Positions 45,288 to 55,397 of a stretch of 64,000 bases of DNA are shown here, piece after piece. This stretch comes from Heterohyrax brucei (taxonomy: Eukaryota > Chordata > Mammalia > Hyracoidea > Procaviidae). Each line of letters starts with the position of its first letter. Within the stretch, counting starts at the first letter, position 1. The position numbers were made by a program, and so were the translations under genes. Under the pieces are notes generated by a model, which was not told the DNA's origin, searched no databases, and was given only the letters and a program-made list of their open reading frames with translations. The stretch is from positions 52,755,208-52,819,207 of the forward strand of contig CM053143.1 of NCBI GenBank assembly GCA_028571685.1, written 5' to 3'.

Positions 45288-46840
45288 CATGTTCTTCCCT
45301 TCTGGTTTTCTAATTCCAGCTCTTTGTACATGTCATTATAGTACTTTCTTTTGTCTTCTCAAGCTGCTCTTTGAAATCTTCTGTTTAGGTCTTTTACATC
45401 ACTGTTCCTTCTTTTGCTTTAGTTGCTCAACGTTCAAGAGCATGTTTCACAGTCTTTTCTGACATCCAGCTTGGTCTTTTCTTTCTTTCCTGTCTTTTTA
45501 ATGACCTCTTGCTTTCTTCATGGATGACGTTTTTGATGTCATTCCACAATTTGTCTGGTCTTTGGTTGTCAGTGATCAACACATCTGATCTGTTTCTGAG
45601 AAGGTCTTTAAACTCAACAAGGACATACTCAGGGTCATACTTTGGCTCTTGTGGACTTGTTCTAATTTTCTTTAGTTTCAGTTTGAATTTGCACATGAGC
45701 AATTGATGATCTGTGATGAAGTCAGGTCCTGGTCTTGCTCTGACTGCTGATATGGAGCTTTTCCATCATCTTTTTCCACAGATGTACTCAATTTGGTTCC
45801 TGTGTATTGCATCTGGTGAGGTCCATGTTTACAGTCACCATTTGTGTTGGTTAAATAAAGTATTTGCAATGAAAAAGTTGTAAGTCTTGCAAAATTCTAT
45901 CACATGATTTCCAACATTACTTCTATCACTAAGGCCATATTTTCCAACTACTGATCCTTCTTCCTTGTTTCCAACTTACGCATTTCAGTTACCAGTAATT
46001 ATTAATGCATCATGATTGTATGTTTGATCAATTTCAGACTGCAAAAGATGGTAAAAATCTTGAACCTCTTCATGTTTGGCCTTAGTCGTTGGTGAATAAA
46101 TTTGTTTAATAGTGGTATTAACTTGCCTTCCTTGTAGATATGTGGATATTATCCTTTCACTGATAGCATTGTACTTCAGGACAGATGTTGAAATGTTCTA
46201 TTTGATGATGAACACAACACTATTCCTCTTCAAGTTTTCGTTCCCAGCATAGTAGACTACATGATCATTGGATTCAAAATGGCCCAAACTGGTCCATTTC
46301 AGCTCACTAATGCCTGGAATGTCAGTGTTTATGCATTCCATTTTGTTTTTGATAATTTCTAGTTTTCCTAGATTCATATTTTGTACATTCCATATCTTGA
46401 TTATCAGCAGATGTTTGCAGCTGTTTTGTCTCATTTTGAGTCATGCCGTATCAGCCAAAGAAGATCCTGGAGGCCTTATTCCATCTACTTCATTAAGGTT
46501 GACTCTAGTTTGAGGAGGCAGTTCTATTCCAGTTGTCTTCCTAGTGCCTTTCAACCTGGGGGGGCTCACATTCCAGCACTGTATCTGACAGTGTTTGGCT
46601 GCTATTCATAAGGATTTCCCAGGCTAATTCCTCTTAGAAGGTCCTTCTCCCCCATCTATTTTAGTCTGGAAGCTCAGATGAAACTTGTGTACCATCGTTG
46701 ATCCTGCTGGTACCTAAATACCAGCAGCATAGCTTCTTGCATCACTGCAACAAGCAAGCCTCCACTGACACACAAGTGGGGGCTGCTCATTCAGCATAGT
46801 TCCACTCTGATGTTACAGGAGCTTGTCATTACAGTCGATT
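45288..46840 (-). mobile_element. RTE LINE 5' half (antisense)
   Basis: On the minus strand it has 5' UTR-like sequence (46840-46440); endonuclease MNLGKLEIIKNKMECINTDI, PGISELKWTSLGHFESNDHV and NENLKRNSVVFIIK (46434-46198); and the region after it (YDPEYVLVEFKDLLRNRSDV, SWMSEKTVKHALER, 45702-45427). Truncated at the 3' side. Confidence 0.88.
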
Positions 46841-46844
46841 GTTG

Positions 46845-47560
46845 TTACTTTATCAAAAACAAAATGAAACTTGTACTAATTGCTAATTCTTTAAAGAGTT
46901 ATTATGAATCCTCTGTTTACATTTCTTTGGAAGAAGCAATAGTGTGATTGACTTTGAGATTTTATTCAATATTTTACTAGAAGAGACAAAAGAGAGCTGA
47001 TGACAAAGGAACATTCAGACTAGATGACTTGGATTATTATTCTGATCTAATAAATATTACATTTTATTTGTATTATAACAATCTTAGGCCAAGATTATGA
47101 GAAAGTGTAAGATAAATAACAGTGTCAAGGAGAAAATCTTATATGATATTACATAAATATTAATTTTACTCTTCAAGAAATGGTCGTTGTTGTTGTGAGG
47201 TACTATCAAGCCATTTCCTTGACAGTCTTATCCATTTTTATCGTTGCTGTCATATAAATAAATGACATACATTTAAAATTGTTGTTTTTCTTTTTTATCA
47301 TGGTAAATATATATGTAACAAAAGTTTAAACATTTCAACAATCTTCACATGTATGAGTCAGTGACATTAGTTATGTTTATCATCTTGTTCAATGATTGTT
47401 CTTATCCATTATCATCAAATTATATCACTGACTTTAACAGAAGTCCAGAAAAATCCAGCTCTTTTATATCAAGATTGTTCTTTACCCTGAGGGAAGATAT
47501 TATCTCATTTTTTAACATTAATCACTGTCAAAACTATTCTGAGAAGTGCCTTAAATAAAG
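46845..47560. other. Mostly unique, with an RTE or SINE end scrap
   Basis: GTTGTTGTTGTGAGGTACTA near 47186-47225 looks like a decayed RTE 3'-end fragment (antisense). The rest is unique. Confidence 0.4.
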
Positions 47561-47564
47561 AGGC

Positions 47565-48045
47565 ATCAGAGCATAGAGAGCAAAACATGGAGGAGTGTCT
47601 ATCAGAAGGTGAATGGATAACAAATGGACGCACAGCTCGTGGTATGTACATGTAATAAAAGACTACAAAGCAAACAATGAACTATTATATACACAATAAC
47701 ATGGATGAATTAAAAAATACGTGTGTTCAGGAAAAGAAGCCAGACAAAAAAATGAGAACACAAAGTATTGTTCCATTTAATTTGTCAATTAGAAGATGTC
47801 CGTTAATCCACAGTGACAGCAAATGAGTGTTTCCCTTAGGATAGGGCATGAGGTGGAGAGAGGTGGGATCCTTCAGGTACCTGAGGAAACTTTTTGTGGT
47901 GATAGATATATTTTTATTATATTGATTTTGGTGATCTTTCCACTGGTGTGTACATTGATTAAAATTTACTAAACCCTATACTTCAAATATGAACAATATA
48001 TTTCACATAAATTATACCTCAAATCTGTTACAATTATGTGAGAAA
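47565..48045 (+). mobile_element. Old L1 3' end (L1M-type, sense)
   Basis: AACATGGATGAATTAAAAAA, AGAAGCCAGACAAAAAAATG, TTGTTCCATTTAATTTGTCA, and TTGGTGATCTTTCCACTGG leading to AATTATACCTCAAA: the well-known L1M 3'-end order. Confidence 0.7.
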
Positions 48046-48189
48046 AAATGAATTGTAAGTTATTTGTTTCTCTGGACTTTGACTTAATTTGTTGGACTTT
48101 GTGTTTTGAATACAAAGTTCATATTCCTGAGCACTATATTTTCAATACTTTCTTTGGTGGTATAGATGTTCTGTGTGTTCTAAACAGTA

Positions 48190-48355
48190 TAGATTCCTTC
48201 AGTGGTGTAAATGGTTAATGTGCTTTGCTGCTAACCGAAAGAAAATACTGTCCATCTACTGCCAAATAATTGGCCATTGAAAACCTTACTCAGCATAGTT
48301 CCACTCTGACACACCCAGTAAATCAGAAATGACTCAGTGGAAACTCGTATGGTGT
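48190..48355 (+). mobile_element. AfroSINE (sense, long type)
   Basis: TCAGTGGTGTAAATGGTTAA (A-box), GGCCATTGAAAACCTTACTC, GTTCCACTCTGACACACCCA and a decayed 3' end. Confidence 0.75.
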
Positions 48356-48491
48356 GTGTTTGAATAAGTATATACAACTTTATCATCATTATTACGAGGG
48401 CATGTGAGGAAAAAAATGAATACTTGGTGAAATTCCAGTGGAGAAAACTATAGTGTCATTTACTGTCTATCTGGTTCTAGATGTCATTGAT

Positions 48492-49272
48492 GTTAGGTGC
48501 CATCCAGTTCGTTCAACTCATAGCAACCCTATGTATGCAAAACAGAATGAAACACTGCTCAATCTTGCACTGTGCCAACAATTATTTTTATACTTAGGCC
48601 TATCGTTGCAGCCCTCTTGTTGAAGGTCTTTTTGTATGTTGACCCTCTACTTTGCCAAGCGTGATGTCCTTCTTCAGGGAGTGATTCCTCCTGACAGTAA
48701 GTGTGAAGCATGTAAGATTGTAGTCTCTCCATCTTTGCTATCTACCAAGGAACATTTTGGTTGTACTTCTTCCAGGACAGATCTGTTTGGTTTTTTGGCA
48801 GTCCACGGTACATTCAATATTCTTCTCCGTTGCCACGATTCAAGGACATTAATTATTCTTCTGTCTTCCTTATTCGTTGTCCAGCTTTCCCATGTATGTA
48901 ATGGGATTGAAGATGCTGTGGCTTGGATCAGACACACTTTAGTCTTCAATGTGACATCTTTATTTTTCCACACTTTAGAGGTCCTTTGCCACACATTTTT
49001 CCAATGCAATGCGTCTTTTGATCTCTTGCCTGCTGCTTTCATGGGTGTTGATTGTGAAATGAGCCAAGTGAAATCCTCGACAACCTCAGTCCTTTCTCAA
49101 TTTATCATGAAGTTGCATATTGGTCCAGTTGTGAGCATTTTTGTTTTCCTGATGTTGAGGTGCCATCCATATTGAAAGGCTGTGATATTGATCTTATTCA
49201 GTAAGTGTTTCAGATCTTCTTTGCTTCTAGCAAGCAAGGGTGTGTCATCTGCATGAAGTAGGTTGTAAAATT
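48492..49272 (-). mobile_element. RTE LINE 3' part (antisense), joined to an inverted 5' part
   Basis: From the RTE 3' end (TGTTAGGTGCCATCCAGTTC) to the ADD-box region. On the minus strand: LLHADDTPLLARSKEDLKHL (intact ADD, 49250 on), HLNIRKTKMLTTGPICN, SWTTNKEDRRIINVLESWQR and NVPWTAKKPNRSVLEEVQPK. The plus-strand 179-codon frame at 48636-49175 is its antisense shadow. Confidence 0.92.
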
Positions 49273-49515
49273 CAAGCTTTGAATTGAGGTAGTGAAAGAT
49301 TCTAGGGAAAATATTAAACCACTCAGGAAGAATCAAAAGAAGACTCCTAGACCAGAAAGAACTGGTCACCATTCAACCATTTTAAGAGATTCTTACATCA
49401 GCATTATGTCCTTTCACCATACCTTTACAATTTGTGTGCTGACTAATTAATCTTGAGAAGCTGGCCTATGCGAAAAAGAATGAAGGATCAGGATTGGAGG
49501 AAGATTCTTTAACAA
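49273..49515 (+). mobile_element. Inverted 5' segment of the same RTE insertion
   Basis: Sense RTE: linker tract (AATTCAAGCTTTGAATTGAG, GATTCTAGGGAAAATATTAA), an internal deletion, then RT sequence (GTCCTTTCACCATACCT, GATCAGGATTGGAGGAAGAT) ending TTTAAC at 49515. The consensus position after this end (AACCTGC...GCAGATGAC) is exactly where the antisense part begins, the pattern of twin priming. Confidence 0.8.
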
Positions 49516-49671
49516 AATATAATTTAACACTTCTATTTTGACAGCTTTTAAAAACTAGTATTCAGCATTTAGAGATCAAAATCTATAAACTTACATGAAA
49601 TCGTATTATTTTTACTTTTTCTGGAAAAACTTTATTATATAAAATAAAATAAGTACTATCTAGATATTTTG

Positions 49672-49795
49672 GAAACCCTGGTTAAGTGCTATAGCTGCTG
49701 ACCTAAAGTTCAACAGTTTGAATCCACCAGGCACTCCTTGGAAAATCTATGAGTCCATTCTATCTCTGTTCTATAGGGTTGCTATGAGTTGGTTT
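49672..49795 (+). mobile_element. AfroSINE (sense, head deleted)
   Basis: GGAAACCCTGGTTAAGTGCT lacks the A-box GGCGTAGT tract, then CAGTTTGAATCCACCAGGCA and GGGTTGCTATGAGTTGG. Confidence 0.8.
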
Positions 49796-49799
49796 GCTT

Positions 49800-50955
49800 C
49801 TATAGATACTTTAAGGAAAATTTTAATTCCTATTAATTGTAATTATTAATCAGTAGCTGCATAAATTGTTATAAGGTCAAGACTACAGACTATCAGACTA
49901 CAAGGTAAACTGTGTTATTAGACAGATTTACATTTTGAAGGGATTTTTATTTAGCTACCAAAAATAAATGAAAATTGTGTGAATAAGGTGAAAAAGATTA
50001 ATCATTATTTCTAATATTCCATCCCTAAATCAAAATTTATGTTATTTCTCTCCAGGAAACTGGAAATTCTATTTATCTTACTGATACTGATATTTCCTGA
50101 TGTTGTCCCTGAAGAACAGTATTCTAAACACAGTTGACATGCATGCCATTGAATTTAATCTAAACTTACAAGCTTCCCTAATTTATGTTTAGTTTTTATT
50201 TTTACTGTCGTAGATTTCACAAAATACTTGGAAGTATTAATATTGCTCATCTAAAACTCTTAATTCAGAGAGGTGTGGGAAAGATACAAACTGGAATCAA
50301 ATATATCCAAATTTAATGCTATTCTTCTTAGTTGAGGGAATTACATAATCTACCCTTATGTTAATTACTATCTTAAGTGGAATTAATTGTACCCCACCTG
50401 CAGCAGTGTTCAGTGAGTTACAAGTGCTACAAATACTGAGGAGACTACCTGGAACACTACAGTTCTTCATATATAAATACCACTATTAATGTTATTGTTG
50501 GCACCATTGCTCTTTTCAGTATCATTTTTTTAAAATGCTACCTTGACAAAATTTTGAGAACCTTCCTGGAAATCAGTCCACTCTCCTTCCTGAGCAGCTG
50601 ATTAAGTCCACTATCCACCTATTCCCCTTTCCAGGTTCTTACATTCCTGGATTATTATGCACTCGTCTAATTGCCCCAGAGCCAGATATACAATGACAAA
50701 GGATAGCTCTTGTGCCACCTGAACCCACAAAGTTATTCAAAATGTCCAATCCCTAGAAGCATGTGCAGCCTAGACAACCTACCCTACTTGCCACACATGG
50801 TCCTCCCCTACACCTCCAGCTCAATGTTACCTTGCCCCCAGTTACCCGCCCCCCATGACTGGTATCTCCCTGTTTTTGAGAAATGTGAGTATAACAAACC
50901 TAGTTATTTCTGCTGGCTTTCCTGACTCTTCTTTCCTGTATCATGCCTGATGTAG
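49800..50955. other. Unique sequence
   Basis: No element recognised with confidence. 50560-50940 is C-rich and could be a very old LTR or MER element. Confidence 0.35.
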
Positions 50956-50956
50956 A

Positions 50957-51124
50957 AAACCAAACCAAACTCACTGCCACTGAATTTATTCTGACTCACA
51001 GCAGCCCTGTAGAGCAGAGCAGAACTTCCTCATAGGATTTCCAATGAGTGGCTGCTAGATTTAATCTGCCAACCTTTTGATTATGCAGCCTGAGTTCTTC
51101 GCCACTATGCTATCAGAACTCCCT
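50957..51124 (-). mobile_element. AfroSINE (antisense)
   Basis: GAAAACCAAACCAAACTCAC, CACAGCAGCCCTGTAGAGCA, and TTCGCCACTATGCTATCAG. Confidence 0.8.
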
Positions 51125-52120
51125 ACCTAAGTAGCCTAAAAATTTGTTACAGCAACCTTAATAATGAAATTTGTCACTTTCTACTGACAAGAGATACTTC
51201 TCCAACACAACATAAAATTCCATCCTAATTTTAAAAGTCAAAACATATTGGATGTAGTTTGAAACATCATAGCAGTCATTTGTTGAACTTGCTTAAAATG
51301 CTGTTACTTCTTCTGTTGATCATTAACTTATTTTGAGACCTATAGGCAGCCAAATCTTACATTAAAATAATAAATGGGCTTGTTAACTCTACTCAAGTTT
51401 AGGGGTATTCTGAGACCAAACGGTATTGAGCATTGAAGTTGGAATTGCTTCTTTCATATTTGACTGTATTTTATAATAATGATCATAATAAATGTTAAGT
51501 TATAAGCTAAAAGGACCAGAGAGCAGCTAAAATGTCAAGAAGTAATTTGTAACCTTGAATATCAACCACTACTATATATACTGAGTATGTAGCAATGAAC
51601 ATAAGCTAAAAACTCTGTGCTTGTAAAGTTGATATTCAGGTATACGTATTAAATCATGCTTAATACTTCTAAATAACTTTTTCAATGAATGAATCATATT
51701 GGAATTTAGAATTAATGACCACAGAACTTTGGTATTCTGTCAGTGAAACAGTATTATTACCTAAGATACTTATACAATGACTTGGAAAAATAAGACAAAA
51801 TTCTCAAAATGGAATAGTTGCCTTTCCAAGTAAGGAAAAATTTAAGGTAGGTTCTTCGCAAATGAAGAGCGGTTTTTTTATATTATTTATCAGCATGACT
51901 ACACTGGCCGATTTTCAATCTCCTCCACAACTTAAATGGTGTTTTCACTGAGGTTTTAGTCTTCTACTTATCTAAGTCTCTCTTTTCGCTTTCTCTTTAC
52001 ACACACATATATGAATTTATAAACACATACATACAGTAGTTATGTGTTGTGACTATATTTTAAAATGTCTTATATTTTACATATTATCTGCAATATTCAG
52101 TTATACCCAATTTGTTATAC
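51125..52120. other. Unique AT-rich sequence
   Basis: No element or gene recognised. Confidence 0.4.
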
Positions 52121-52121
52121 C

Positions 52122-52283
52122 AAAACGCAAACCCATTGCTTTTGAGACAATTCCAATTCACAGGGGACCTACAAGACAGAGTAGAACTGCCCTATAGAGT
52201 TTCCAAGGAGCACCTGGTGGATACAAACTGCCAGTCTTTTGGTTAGCAGCTGTAGCACTTAACCACTACTTCACCTGGGCTTC
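52122..52283 (-). mobile_element. AfroSINE (antisense)
   Basis: CCAAAACGCAAACCCATTGC, AGTTTCCAAGGAGCACCTGG, and GTAGCACTTAACCACTACTT. Confidence 0.85.
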
Positions 52284-52294
52284 TCTATTTGTTA

Positions 52295-52381
52295 GCTAAG
52301 TGCTGTCAAGTCTGATTCAACGCATGGTGACCCTAGGGGCCAGAGTAGAGCTAACCCCCAGAGTATTTAAGGAGTGCCTGG
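52295..52381 (-). mobile_element. 87-bp copy of the micro-insertion SINE subfamily
   Basis: The longest member seen: GCTAAGTGCTGTCAAGTCTG at its start and the diagnostic CCCTAGGGGCCAGAGTAGAG. TGTTA (52290-52294 and 52382-52386) is a possible 5-bp duplication. It lies just beside a full AfroSINE of the ordinary type. Confidence 0.65.
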
Positions 52382-52389
52382 TGTTATTA

Positions 52390-52940
52390 TGGATACCATA
52401 TAATACTGAAGATGCTAAATATGACAGATCTATTTTTAACCCTTTTCATTCTCTTTGGAATCTGTATCCACCACTTGTTACACAGCAATTTATCTATCTT
52501 TTCTCTATTTTCTTTTTTCCAATTCTTCAATCTTTGTGAAAGTGTCGACAACTAGGCCATGTAAATTCATTTAGCTAACATCAAACAAACTTTTATTCTA
52601 CTTTATTAGATTTCATCATAGTGAGCCAAGTTCATCCAGTCACCATAGTGCTTTCTTCAAACACTAGTAATTTGGTCTGAGTTTCTGTGTTTATTTAACT
52701 CTTATTTTAAAATTCATCATTTGTTTATACATACTATTTTAATCTTAAATGAAGACACTTTTCTAATGATACAAGTGTAGTGACATGTTGTGTTTCCAGA
52801 ATTTAGAAAATTAAACTCCAACTTACTTCTCTAATCTTTAGGAACAGTTTTGTTTGACTTAAAATCCCATCAGTAGTGTGAGTTGTCCTTAGAATACTTT
52901 GAAGTTGGTTGCCAGTTGATCTGGTACTTTCTTTTAAATG
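52390..52940. other. Unique AT-rich sequence
   Basis: No element recognised. Confidence 0.4.
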
Positions 52941-52944
52941 AGAA

Positions 52945-53145
52945 AAAAACAAAAATCAGCTACTGTACAGATAATTTTGACTCCTGCGGACCCCATGTGT
53001 GACAGAGTAGAACTGTACTCCATAGTGTATTTAATAGCATATATATAGACATATATGTATACATTTTTATGACCAGGTAAGTCTTCTTAATGTTGGACTG
53101 GAAATGATATTAATCACTTGAACTACCCAAGGACCCCTCTATTGA
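52945..53145 (-). mobile_element. AfroSINE (antisense, decayed)
   Basis: AAAACAAAAATCAGCTACTG, GACAGAGTAGAACTGTACTC, a (TA)-rich interior and CACTTGAACTACCCAAGGAC (A-box side). Confidence 0.65.
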
Positions 53146-54178
53146 GCCACTTCTCTTAAAGAACGCTCTAAAGCAATATAAAGGTGATTGAACAAATTCA
53201 GTCATGCAGCAAAGTTAAGTGTTGTTGATGTTAATGTGATTTTGAATGAATCTTTAATGCTCACACTATATCCATATGTGTAATTTTTTCATTTTACTTT
53301 ATAAGTTAATACATGTATTTACATATGTTTTCATTATGAATTGTGGAAGAGAATGAATGAACTGTGGAACAGAACTGTGGAAGAGAATAGGGAGAAAAAT
53401 TCAGTTTTGGCTTTCAGGCCTGTGTTTTTTGTTTGGTTGGAGAGGGTGATTATGATACTGTTTTGTGTTGCAGACTTGTATAGAGTAACCTAATTTCTTC
53501 AATAAGCCTGAAAAACTGAAAAGTATTTTCATCCTCCTTCTATAGTTAGGAAAATTAAATCTCAGTAGCTTGCCCAAAAGCTTACAAGTACTAAGTGATA
53601 GATTTAAAACCTGAATTTAAGTACTGGTATATCCAAACACAATTTCATACTATTTCAAAAGGGGAAAAGAGAAGAGAAAGGAAAAAAAAAGAACCAAAGG
53701 AGAGAAAGAAAAAACATCATAAAAGGAATAGAAAATTTAAAGAGAATAAACAGTCATCAAAACAATTGACAAGAAAGAAAGGAAAGGAAGAACAAACTAT
53801 AAAAAACAAGAAAGGCAGGAAAAATATATAAATATATAAAAATAATGAGTTCTCAAATGTAACTGGCTTTGTAAATGGTTGGTAACACTTCACCTACTAG
53901 TTGTCACTTTTCATGAGTTGTTACAAGGACTTGCTTGCCTCTAACAGCACGCTGATATGCCAAAGAACTTACGTAGCTGAATGATTTCCTTATCCACTTC
54001 CCCAGATCAGTTCTTCCTTCTATCAGCTTCCTACATTGTAAAAATCACAGGCTATGTTCCATCCTATCATTCTTCACCAACTTGCTGTATAACGTGTGTC
54101 ATTATTACAACAGTCTTAAATAGAGTACATGCTCTCCAGGAGGTGTAGTTCCATTTAAGGAACATTACTGATACTTCC
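53146..54178. other. Mostly unique, with MIR piece and purine-rich tract
   Basis: 53505-53625 resembles antisense MIR (AGTAGCTTGCCCAAAAGCTT). 53655-53835 is A/G-rich; the 78-codon Lys-rich frame across it is low complexity and not a gene. Confidence 0.5.
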
Positions 54179-54179
54179 C

Positions 54180-54365
54180 AGAGTCTTTAAGTGGTACAGC
54201 TAATGCTTCTGATTACTAACTTGACAGTTGCAGGTTTGAATCCACCAAGACATGCCACAGAAGAAAGTCCTGGTGGTCTATTTCTGAGAAATCAAACACT
54301 GCAAACCCTGTGGGGCACAGTTCTACCCTGACACATGTGGGTGGTCATGAATAGCAATCAGTATG
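54180..54365 (+). mobile_element. AfroSINE (sense, long type)
   Basis: GTGGTACAGCTAATGCTTCT, GGTTTGAATCCACCAAGACA (B-box), GCACAGTTCTACCCTGACAC and a decayed 3' end. Confidence 0.8.
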
Positions 54366-54369
54366 TGTC

Positions 54370-54728
54370 TGTGTCTCCTTTATTTCATGCTGATTTCCCT
54401 ATTTCCTAGAAACATCAGCATATTGATTTCTGTATTCCGTCCTACCTTGCATACAAAATAGTTTTATATTTACTATATTTATACCACCACTATAAATGAT
54501 CAAACTAAGTAATTTCTTTGGAGTTATTTTATTCTTTGACTATTTACCACTGTGTGCACTATCACAGAAATGTTGAAATTACTTGAATTTATTATTTTTC
54601 TTATGTTGAGTATTAACTTTGAAATAAAATTAGCTTTATTTGTTTTTGTTTAGATATACTTTAAGGTTGACTTTAACCCTTTATGATTTTACATTTTAAT
54701 AAGTAAAATATAAATGTATTTCACAAAT
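54370..54728. other. Unique AT-rich sequence
   Basis: No element recognised. Confidence 0.4.
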
Positions 54729-54729
54729 T

Positions 54730-54977
54730 AAAAGTATGTAGACATATAGGATATCATCTTGCTGACCTCTGGCTGGAGGAAGGGGAGTAGATGGACAGGA
54801 GGGGAAAGGAGACTGTTGGGAGGATGAGACATGTATGGAGCAGAGAGGAATAGTGTGCTGTCACCGGACAGGGAGAGCAGTGGAAGCTGCATATAGGGGG
54901 CCATGTAAATTTATATGTGAATGTACATTTTCACTCAGTTATGTTAAATAAAAATTAAAAAAAAAAGTATGTAGACA
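54730..54977 (+). mobile_element. L1 3' tail, 218 bp, with 15-bp target duplication
   Basis: AAAAGTATGTAGACA occurs at 54730-54744 and 54963-54977 and flanks a sense L1 3' end: CTGACCTCTGGCTGGAGGAA, GTGTGCTGTCACCGGACAGG, TGTACATTTTCACTCAGTTA and poly(A). Poly(A) may overlap the second repeat. Confidence 0.9.
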
Positions 54978-54979
54978 GC

Positions 54980-55395
54980 TATACTGTGGAAAGTCTCCCT
55001 CCCAGCACTATCACATTGATTCCATTCCCTCCCACTCTTTATTGGTTGGAACTTTCATTCTCCTGATTTATTATTGTTGGATTTTTCTGCTCAAAATAAA
55101 TAAGTGCATGCACTTCCTTCTCACAAAAAAAGTGGAACACGACCTATGCTTACTTGTACCTTCTTTTTTTCCAGCTAAGCATGTATCTTGGAAAACATTC
55201 CATAGCAGTTCATAGACATTCCTCAGGCTTATTTGTTAATATTTTCATAGAAATCATTGTACTAGCTTGTTTCCAATAGTTTTTTGACAAATGATACCTT
55301 AGTGAATGAGTTTACTCATGTGCTATTTTTATTGGTAGAGTTGTATCTTCAGGGGATGATCCCTGGATGGAAGAAACTACTAACTTTAAAGGTTG
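54980..55395. other. Old repeat or unique sequence before an L1
   Basis: 55170-55390 has the look of a very diverged L1 (antisense), as in TCTTCAGGGGATGATCCCTG. Not certain. Confidence 0.3.
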
Positions 55396-55397
55396 GC

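Noticed and set aside
48636..49175. 179-codon plus-strand open frame
   Set aside because: It is the antisense shadow of RTE reverse-transcriptase and C-terminal coding sequence on the minus strand.
53595..53831. 78-codon Lys-rich open frame
   Set aside because: Produced by a purine-rich low-complexity tract lacking stop codons.
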